Assembly: GCA_021736565.1 (NCBI GenBank)
Contig: JAIPFO010000217.1
Location: 1-6,607, forward strand
Length of the DNA: 6,607 nt
Origin: Phycisphaerae bacterium
GTDB taxonomy: Bacteria > Planctomycetota > Phycisphaerae > Sedimentisphaerales > SM23-30
Direction: 5' to 3'
The position numbers and the translations under genes were made by a program. Each line of letters starts with the position of its first letter. Position 1 is the stretch's first letter. This document shows positions 1-5,042 of this stretch, in pieces. The notes below the pieces were generated by a model. The model was not told the DNA's origin and ran no database searches. It saw only the letters and a list, made by a program, of their open reading frames with translations.

Positions 1-485
1 ATGATGGATTTTATTGCAAAGACCGTTGCCTCAGTGGCGAGGACACGATATTTTTTATGCGGATCGTTATCAATGAAAAAGTAATGATCATCGCCCCGCC
101 GGAGGTACGGCACCATCGTGAAAACAGCGACCTCTCCAATGTCCTGCGTCCACTCTCACCGATAGTAACAACACCCGAGATCGTATTAGAGTATTGCCCG
201 AAGGAAAAACGGGACTTGATGAGGCGTGTTATCGCCCGGTTGGCCTTGCGGAATGCGCGAAACCGGGTACGACGGACAGGACTCAAGGAGGAAGCACAAG
301 CGTTACTCCATCGCTTCCCGGAAGCACAGTCATTCCGTTTTGAATATTATCGCTGTCGCTATGAAATGGCATTGAGCAGCATATTCCCATATTGGGTTAA
401 GTTCAAATGCCTTGTGGGACCGCCGGTGCGATTATTTGTAAAAAAACTTGCCAGGCAATTGAAACGTCAGGATTTAATGATATGA
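1..485 (+). CDS. Glycosyltransferase family 2, C-terminal part (5' end cut by window edge)
   Basis: The reading frame is open to the left edge (first whole codon at 3), so the ATG at 57 is internal and the gene begins upstream. About 160 residues are visible. Near the start is G12-E13-D14 followed by TIFFMR (numbering from the codon at 3). This matches the conserved 'ED' segment after the catalytic core of GT2 (GT-A fold) enzymes, whose Asp usually acts as catalytic base. The nucleotide-binding half and the DXD metal motif would lie outside the window. What follows is the variable GT2 tail: a VRHHRENSDLS segment, then an Arg/Lys-rich helical region ending in PPVRLFVKKLARQLKR, which could be an amphipathic, membrane-associating helix (inference). 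The likely role is transfer of one sugar from a nucleotide-sugar donor during surface-glycan assembly in the cytoplasm. The stop TGA overlaps the start of the next GT2 gene, so the two are probably translationally coupled. Family assignment is fairly good; substrate is unknown. Confidence 0.72.
   Translation, partial: DGFYCKDRCLSGEDTIFFMRIVINEKVMIIAPPEVRHHRENSDLSNVLRPLSPIVTTPEIVLEYCPKEKRDLMRRVIARLALRNARNRVRRTGLKEEAQALLHRFPEAQSFRFEYYRCRYEMALSSIFPYWVKFKCLVGPPVRLFVKKLARQLKRQDLMI
467..472 (+). promoter_or_regulatory. Ribosome binding site deciding the start at 482
   Basis: The sequence TCAGGA ends 9 bases before the ATG at 482, a usual Shine-Dalgarno distance. This supports initiation at 482 within the ATGA overlap rather than at the in-frame ATG at 407, which lies deep inside the preceding gene and adds 25 residues that do not belong to a GT2 N-terminus. 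Confidence 0.5.
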
Positions 486-1468
486 AAGTAAGTGCCGTCA
501 TCCCGGTCTATAACAATGCCAGATTTATTGCCCGAACGTTAGAGAGCGTCCTGGCACAATCTCGCCCCGCCGATGAGATCATTGTTGTTGATGATGGCTC
601 AACGGATAATAGCGCAGAGGTGATAAAAGGGTTTGGCCAGAAAGTACGCTATATTTACCAGGAAAATGCCGGGGCCAGTGCCGCCAGAAACACCGGGATC
701 CATGCCGCAAAATATGAATGGATCGCGCTTCTGGATGGCGATGATGAATGGCTGGAAGATTACCTGAAACGACAAGTCGAATTATTAGAAGCAAATCCAC
801 AGCTGGTCTGGAGTACGGGTAATTACTTTACCTGCCTGTGTGATGAAAATCGCCGGTCGTCGAAGTTTCTTCCAGAAAAATGCCAGGCGATAATGAAAGA
901 TAAACAATATCATAAAAGTTATTTTAAGGCCTTTGTTGCCGAGGTGCATGGCTGGACGGGCACGATGATTATAAAAAAAGAAGTCCTGGTTAAAGCAGGG
1001 CTGTTTCGGTCGGGCCAGCTCAAGGCCAATGATATTGACATGTGGTTTCGTATTGCATATCGCTGGAAACAGATTGGGTGCCTGGCCGAACCGCTGGCGA
1101 TCTATCACTTATGTATCCCTCAAAGCATTTCACGAAAATATGGCCCGAAGAGAGCAGAGATACACTGGGCATTGATTGAACGCCTTCTTGGACAGGCTCA
1201 AGAGCTGGACGCATTGACAGATTTCCAACCCTGTGCAACACACATGCTAAGGTGTTGGAACCGATCTGCTTTATTTCAGAAATCGCGTTATGATGAAATA
1301 CGTCATACCCTTAAGAGGTTTGGCGATCTCTTCTCGTGGCGGTATAAAGTAACAATGCGGCTTCTAACTTTATCTCCTGCGATGACAGCTGGCGGTTGCC
1401 ATTTGATTTCATATGTAATACGGAAATTAGATTTGAGGCGGCAAGTGGTCCGTAAACCGCAACGATAA
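482..1468 (+). CDS. Glycosyltransferase family 2 (GT-A fold)
   Basis: A complete 328-residue protein starting MKVSAVIPVYNNARFI, the classic GT2 N-terminus, with the first beta strand directly at the start. The nucleotide-binding segment EIIVVDDGSTDNS spans residues 32-44. The QENAGASAARNTGI block follows at 60-73. The metal/donor motif is D85-G86-D87-D88-EW. The post-core motif is N183-D184-I185-D186-M187-W188; D184 aligns with the usual catalytic base, but the common preceding Glu is replaced by Asn. The last 110 or so residues form a variable tail without membrane segments. It probably transfers a sugar from a nucleotide-sugar to a lipid-linked glycan on the cytoplasmic side of the inner membrane. 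The start was chosen for the ATGA overlap with the previous stop, the upstream TCAGGA and the family N-terminus. The gene ends 6 bases from the stop of an opposing gene. The family is certain on motifs; donor and acceptor are unknown. Confidence 0.92.
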   Translation: MKVSAVIPVYNNARFIARTLESVLAQSRPADEIIVVDDGSTDNSAEVIKGFGQKVRYIYQENAGASAARNTGIHAAKYEWIALLDGDDEWLEDYLKRQVELLEANPQLVWSTGNYFTCLCDENRRSSKFLPEKCQAIMKDKQYHKSYFKAFVAEVHGWTGTMIIKKEVLVKAGLFRSGQLKANDIDMWFRIAYRWKQIGCLAEPLAIYHLCIPQSISRKYGPKRAEIHWALIERLLGQAQELDALTDFQPCATHMLRCWNRSALFQKSRYDEIRHTLKRFGDLFSWRYKVTMRLLTLSPAMTAGGCHLISYVIRKLDLRRQVVRKPQR

Positions 1469-1474
1469 TCTACA

Positions 1475-2581
1475 TCACGATCTTCCCAGACTGCTCTGCC
1501 TGAATAGTTCCTTGTACTGGTCTATGATTTGAGATATATCATTGGTCTGCTCGGCATAATGACGGCCGTTTTGACCATAGGCCTTTGCAATATCTGGAAT
1601 CAACAACTGATTCAGCATCCTTACCAATGCTTCCCAACTGCCATCCGCACATAAACCGCATTTGTAGTGATTCAAAAAGTTATCCGGATTTACATGCAAC
1701 GATAAAATAGGCGCTCCGCTTTTACACGATTGCACATAAGTATTGGGAAAACCTTCAGAGTCACTGGTATTAACGAAAATACGTGCACGCTGGAAATATT
1801 TGTCGATTTCATGAAAAGAGACTCTGGGGATAAACGTGAGATTAGGCGTATGCTTGGCCTGCTCGACAAGAGATTTATAATCAGTATCTCCCAGAGTTTT
1901 TTGACAGATCATGGTAAAGTGCTCTTCGGGCACCTGCCGGGCTAATTCGATAAATAACTCAGGCCGCTTGACCGCCGCACTGCGCCCAACCCATAATATC
2001 GTATCACGCTGAGTATCTTGGGCTGGTAACAAGCGGCTGCCATTGCGTATAACCGTGGAAGCAATACCTGTTGTGCGTAACATATTTTCAGCATCGCTAT
2101 CATTTTGGGTAATAACCGCCTGGGCTTTTTTAAAGGCCCATTTAACAGCAAGCCCCCTGATTTTTTTCTGATTGAGATAAGTACCATCACATTCACGCGT
2201 ACTAGCTGTACGATAGAGAAATATCCGATTAAAATACTTACAAAAATACGCATTTAGAAATGTACCCAGCGAACAGGCTTCACTCATATAGATCTGCGCA
2301 TCCGCCTGCCGCATGGCTTTCCATATTCGACCGGCGCCCAGAAAAAGATTTTTCCCGACATTGACACTTTTATTCACTGTGACATTTTCCCAAACTTCCG
2401 CCTGTTCCTGACCGTAATCGCCGGTCACAAAAGAAACTTGAAAATCTGGGTCCTTGGCCAGCTCTGTTGATAACAAATAGAGATCAACTTCAGCCCCGCC
2501 AAAGATTGCATCAATGGCACTATTAAACAAAGGATAAGCCTTAAGTGAAATAAAACATACTCGAATAGGTTTATTATTCAT
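1475..2581 (-). CDS. Glycosyltransferase family 4 (GT-B fold), tandem paralog B with EX7Q motif
   Basis: A 368-residue protein. The start is the ATG at 2581 (MNNKPIRVCFIS), one base after the TAA of the upstream gene. An earlier in-frame TTG at 2623 would lie inside that gene and add 14 residues unlike the family. The N-terminal Rossmann half holds the glycine loop FGGAEVDLY (27-35) and the RTASTRECDGTYL block (124-136). The C-terminal half holds WVGRSAAVKRPELFIELA (197-214), whose Arg200 and Lys205 fit the donor-diphosphate contacts of GT4 enzymes. It also holds NTSDSEGFPNTYVQSCK (271-287). Here the GT4 EX7E motif reads E276...Q284: the second Glu is Gln (codon CAA). The protein aligns end to end with the upstream gene at roughly half identity by eye. 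It presumably adds one sugar to the same glycan. It probably shares that gene's transcript. The Gln may lower activity, change donor choice, or be normal for this subfamily. Confidence 0.88.
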   Translation of the reverse strand: MNNKPIRVCFISLKAYPLFNSAIDAIFGGAEVDLYLLSTELAKDPDFQVSFVTGDYGQEQAEVWENVTVNKSVNVGKNLFLGAGRIWKAMRQADAQIYMSEACSLGTFLNAYFCKYFNRIFLYRTASTRECDGTYLNQKKIRGLAVKWAFKKAQAVITQNDSDAENMLRTTGIASTVIRNGSRLLPAQDTQRDTILWVGRSAAVKRPELFIELARQVPEEHFTMICQKTLGDTDYKSLVEQAKHTPNLTFIPRVSFHEIDKYFQRARIFVNTSDSEGFPNTYVQSCKSGAPILSLHVNPDNFLNHYKCGLCADGSWEALVRMLNQLLIPDIAKAYGQNGRHYAEQTNDISQIIDQYKELFRQSSLGRS

Positions 2582-2582
2582 C

Positions 2583-3692
2583 TTAGTTGTTATACCTGTT
2601 AAAGATTGCTTTATACTTTTCAATAATCATTTTAATATCATGATGCTGCTCAACATAGTCTCTTGCATCCTGCCCCATCTTAACATACCGCTCTTGATCA
2701 AGCATGTATTTCAAAGATTCGGTTAATTGTTCCATATTTCCTTTACAGTGTTGGCCGCAATTGTATTTATCAATAAAACCATCAGGATTCACCTGATAGG
2801 ACAGAATGGATGTTGCGTATTTGCAGGCTTCGATGAAGGTATTCGGAAAACCTTCAGAATCGCTGGTATTGACAAATATTTTGGCATCATGAAAATATTC
2901 GCCGACCTGCTGATAATTCACACGAGGGTGGAATTCAATATTTTCAATAGCGGTTGCCTTTTTAACCAAAACATCATAATGGTCATCCCCAGTGGCCCGC
3001 TGACAGATCATAACGAATTTTTCTTTAGTAAAGCGTTGTGCCAGTTCGATAAAACGCTGAGGGCCTTTAACTTTCGCACTGCGGCCGACCCAAAGAATGA
3101 ACTCCTTTTGACGATTGGCGGCATCGGGAAGATGATGGGCATTTCGAATAACAGTGGAATCGACACCAATGGACTGTTGAAGGTTATCCCGATCGTTGTT
3201 GTTTTGCGTCAAGACACAGTCAGCTTTTTTCAGAGCATTACGAAATAACCGGCCAAGGACGCGATGCTCTTTGAGATAAGTCCCGTCACATTCGCGAGTA
3301 CTGGCAGTACGATAAATAAATACTTTTTTATTCTTTTTGCAAAATTGAGCCAGAAGCGGCACCCCCGGCGAGGCCGTCTTAATAATATAGATATCCGCGT
3401 TGGCCTGCTTGAAGGCCGCCCAGACTTTCCGGGCTCCGGTGATGGGATTTTTCTTAAAGTCCAGGCTTTTTATAATCCGGACATTTTCGATAGTCTCTTG
3501 GCTGGGTTGACCATAATCAGCGACGATAAAGGACACATGATATCGGAGGTCTTTGGCCAGTTCGGTACTGATGGTATAAAGATCAACCTCAGCACCACCA
3601 AAGACAGACTGAACCCGTGGGTTAAAGATAGGATATGCTTTGGGAGAAATAAAACATACGCGGATGGGATTGTCTGGGTTGATATTTGTCAT
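2583..3692 (-). CDS. Glycosyltransferase family 4 (GT-B fold), tandem paralog A
   Basis: A 369-residue protein. The start is the ATG at 3692 (MTNINPDNPIRVCFIS), preferred over a TTG three codons upstream (3701); both have only a weak purine-rich stretch (TAAGA) upstream. The order of motifs is VFGGAEVDLY (30-39, glycine loop of the N-terminal domain), RTASTRECDGTYL (128-140), WVGRSAKVKGPQRFIELA (201-218, with Arg204 and Lys209 as likely diphosphate contacts), then NTSDSEGFPNTFIEACK (275-291) with an intact EX7E pair E280/E288. A conserved VNPDGFIDKYNCG block follows. The length is normal for GT4, with no signal peptide or membrane segment, so the enzyme should be cytoplasmic and at most peripheral to the membrane. 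It is the first gene after a 210-base intergenic region carrying a candidate promoter. Its paralog follows after one base, which indicates tandem duplication and co-transcription. Family is certain; the sugar transferred is unknown. Confidence 0.9.
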   Translation of the reverse strand: MTNINPDNPIRVCFISPKAYPIFNPRVQSVFGGAEVDLYTISTELAKDLRYHVSFIVADYGQPSQETIENVRIIKSLDFKKNPITGARKVWAAFKQANADIYIIKTASPGVPLLAQFCKKNKKVFIYRTASTRECDGTYLKEHRVLGRLFRNALKKADCVLTQNNNDRDNLQQSIGVDSTVIRNAHHLPDAANRQKEFILWVGRSAKVKGPQRFIELAQRFTKEKFVMICQRATGDDHYDVLVKKATAIENIEFHPRVNYQQVGEYFHDAKIFVNTSDSEGFPNTFIEACKYATSILSYQVNPDGFIDKYNCGQHCKGNMEQLTESLKYMLDQERYVKMGQDARDYVEQHHDIKMIIEKYKAIFNRYNN

Positions 3693-3750
3693 TGATCGCA
3701 ATCTTACAAAGTTAACTTTCGCACTTTTTCATACGCTAATTCACTATCTC

Positions 3751-3844
3751 GCAGGGCTTTAGCTTACAAATGGACTAAAGGGTAACAACGGAATATCACT
3801 CAAAGTGACAATAAATAGTTCAAAAGGCATTCTAACAGCCCTGC
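3751..3844. repeat. Inverted repeat pair bounding about 94 bases
   Basis: GCAGGGCT at 3751-3758 is the perfect reverse complement of AGCCCTGC at 3837-3844. With one bulged base the match extends to 12 of 13 (GCAGGGCTTTAG against CTAACAGCCCTGC). The arms enclose about 78 bases, and the right arm overlaps the candidate -10 box. No flanking target-site duplication is visible, so a mobile miniature element is not supported. The pair could instead close a long leader-RNA or DNA structure, or be chance. Confidence 0.4.
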
Positions 3845-3856
3845 ATCAATAACAAA
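3829..3856 (-). promoter_or_regulatory. Candidate promoter for the tandem GT4 pair
   Basis: On the - strand TGTTAGAAT (3837-3829) fits an extended -10 (TGn followed by a box one mismatch from TATAAT). Upstream, TTTGTT (3856-3851, 16-base spacer) or TTGTTA (3855-3850, 15-base spacer) could act as a weak -35. Transcription would begin near 3822, leaving a leader of about 130 bases before the ATG at 3692. Its position just after a terminator-like hairpin is sensible, but this is motif matching only and assumes a sigma-70-like consensus in an unidentified organism. Confidence 0.3.
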
Positions 3857-3872
3857 TGAACGATTCAAAGAT

Positions 3873-3891
3873 AAAAAGTACGAAAGCGTAC
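3873..3891 (-). terminator. Weak rho-independent terminator after the GT4 gene ending at 3903
   Basis: On the - strand GTACG-CTTT-CGTAC (3891-3878) forms a perfect 5-base-pair stem with a 4-base loop and is followed at once by five T (3877-3873). It starts 11 bases after the stop codon of the GT4 gene, the expected place. The stem is short and has three G-C pairs, so termination may be partial, letting some transcription run on into the tandem GT4 pair. Confidence 0.45.
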
Positions 3892-3902
3892 ACAAAATAA
3901 AG

Positions 3903-5036
3903 CTAATTATTTTCTATGATATTCTGGTAGCAGTTATAGTATTGTTTGGCAGTATTATACCAATTAAATTTTTCAGCCTGCGATCGGGCAGCTCGTCGAT
4001 ACATGGCTATTTGTCTTGTATTTTGGATGATGCCTAGAATTTTTTCTGCGATGGATTCGGGAGTGGGCGTATGGATAAGCCAATCAGAATTAGGTATCAG
4101 TTCAGCAGTGCCTTCGGCGGGAGTAGTGATCACCGGCAATCCCGAGGCGAGGGCTTCAAGCATAGCGTTACTCATTCCTTCAGTGGCGGTCGCAGAAACA
4201 TAGAGGTGGTGTTGACGATAAAGCTCGGGCATTTTATCGGCAGGAACAGAACCGATGAGTTTGACAACATGGGTAAGATCACTCTCAGCAATGTACTGTT
4301 GGAGTGAAGTTTTTTGAGCGCCATCACCCGCGATAGTCAGGGTAATATTTTTAGAGAGTTGTGCCATGATTTTCATCGCGGCGACCAACAGGTCAATGCG
4401 TTTACTGGAAGACAAACGGCCAACCGTCAGGAGATCGAGTGTTTGGGTCTTTCTTATTTGATCGGCAGGATGGAATTTTTTTAAATCAACACCGTTAGGA
4501 ATAACCTGGATCTGCGAAGAGGGCAGAAATTTTAACGCGCGGTCTTTGAGGCCGACACTGGGAGTCGTTAACGCCGCCGAATTTTTCCAAATGCGTTTAA
4601 AGAGCGGGGCCATAATTTTATAATCAAGGGCAAATCGTGGATTATTGCCAGGCACATCAGAGCCTCTCAAGGAAATAAGGTAAGGTAATTGATCGGCAGT
4701 GCGATAAGTAAGATAGCCGGTAGGGAAGCCAAAAAAGGCATGGGCAAGTTGGTAATTATTCTTGATGAGTTGGCGATAATAGGGCCTGGATTTATGAAGC
4801 CAGGAAAGAACTTCAAATTTGGTCCAATGCTGAAGTGATCTTTTTTTGATGCCCACCTTATGAATAGTAATATTGGAAGCGAATGACTCTTCGGTGTAGC
4901 CAGGTTGAGATTGACAGGTCAGGACGTCAATATGAAGATCGTTGAACGCAGCAAACTGTTTGAGGATATTGTAATGGGCCTGACCTGCCCCCCCGCCAAT
5001 GGGAGGAAATTCGTAATTGAGCATCAGAAGGTTCAT
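3903..5036 (-). CDS. Glycosyltransferase family 4 (GT-B fold)
   Basis: A complete 377-residue protein beginning MNLLMLNYEFPPIGGGAGQA. The first strand and glycine-rich loop (GGGAG at 14-18) are typical of the GT4 N-terminal domain (Glyco_transf_4 type). RGSDVPG lies at 124-130, in the place of the catalytic-loop region. The hinge and C-terminal domain (Glycos_transf_1 type) show IPNGVD at 179-184, GRLSSSKR at 206-213 (Arg207 and Lys212 as likely diphosphate contacts), AGDG at 236-239, and ATEGMSNAMLEALASG with an intact EX7E pair E286/E294. Length is normal, with no membrane segment, so it is a cytoplasmic retaining-type sugar transferase, probably acting on a lipid-linked acceptor. It begins 6 bases after the stop of the membrane glycosyltransferase gene, pointing to one operon. 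It is not closely related to the two tandem GT4 paralogs downstream, as it lacks their RTASTRECDG block. Donor and acceptor are unknown. Confidence 0.92.
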   Translation of the reverse strand: MNLLMLNYEFPPIGGGAGQAHYNILKQFAAFNDLHIDVLTCQSQPGYTEESFASNITIHKVGIKKRSLQHWTKFEVLSWLHKSRPYYRQLIKNNYQLAHAFFGFPTGYLTYRTADQLPYLISLRGSDVPGNNPRFALDYKIMAPLFKRIWKNSAALTTPSVGLKDRALKFLPSSQIQVIPNGVDLKKFHPADQIRKTQTLDLLTVGRLSSSKRIDLLVAAMKIMAQLSKNITLTIAGDGAQKTSLQQYIAESDLTHVVKLIGSVPADKMPELYRQHHLYVSATATEGMSNAMLEALASGLPVITTPAEGTAELIPNSDWLIHTPTPESIAEKILGIIQNTRQIAMYRRAARSQAEKFNWYNTAKQYYNCYQNIIENN

Positions 5037-5042
5037 AGACGA

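Larger units (their letters stand above)
3693..3902. other. Structured intergenic region between two co-directional GT4 genes
   Basis: This is the only sizeable non-coding stretch in the window. It is AT-rich and has no convincing ORF. On the - strand, in reading order, it holds a terminator-like hairpin (3891-3873), a candidate promoter (3856-3829), then a likely 5' leader of about 130 bases. That leader contains a short hairpin at 3808-3796 (5-base arms, 3-base loop) and a 6-base stem formed by 3780-3775 with 3762-3757. No JUMPstart/ops element typical of enterobacterial polysaccharide operons (GGCGGTAGC) was seen. Confidence 0.6.

Noticed and set aside
57..59. ATG at 57 as the start of the first gene
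   Set aside because: The frame is open back to the window edge, and the residues just upstream (including G-E-D) are part of the GT2 core, so this Met is internal.
407..481. Extended start for the second GT2 gene at the ATG at 407
   Set aside because: It would overlap the previous gene by 79 bases and add 25 residues before the typical GT2 first strand; the ATGA overlap with its ribosome binding site at 467-472 fits better.
1438..1460. Possible terminator for the - strand genes formed by GCGG (1438-1441) and CCGC (1457-1460)
   Set aside because: The stem is only 4 base pairs, lies within the opposing gene, and is not followed by a T run on either strand.
2582..2623. TTG at 2623 as the start of GT4 paralog B
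   Set aside because: It lies inside the end of the upstream gene and adds 14 residues absent from the paralog; the ATG at 2581 aligns with the paralog's N-terminus.
2727..3695. Two + strand ORFs (2727-3248 and 3264-3695) opposite GT4 paralog A
   Set aside because: The - strand protein has all GT4 motifs throughout this stretch; the + strand translations show no family features and no supporting upstream signals.
3751..3844. Inverted-repeat pair as a miniature transposable element
   Set aside because: There is no target-site duplication at the flanks and no second copy in the window, and one arm overlaps the candidate promoter; only the repeat itself is reported.
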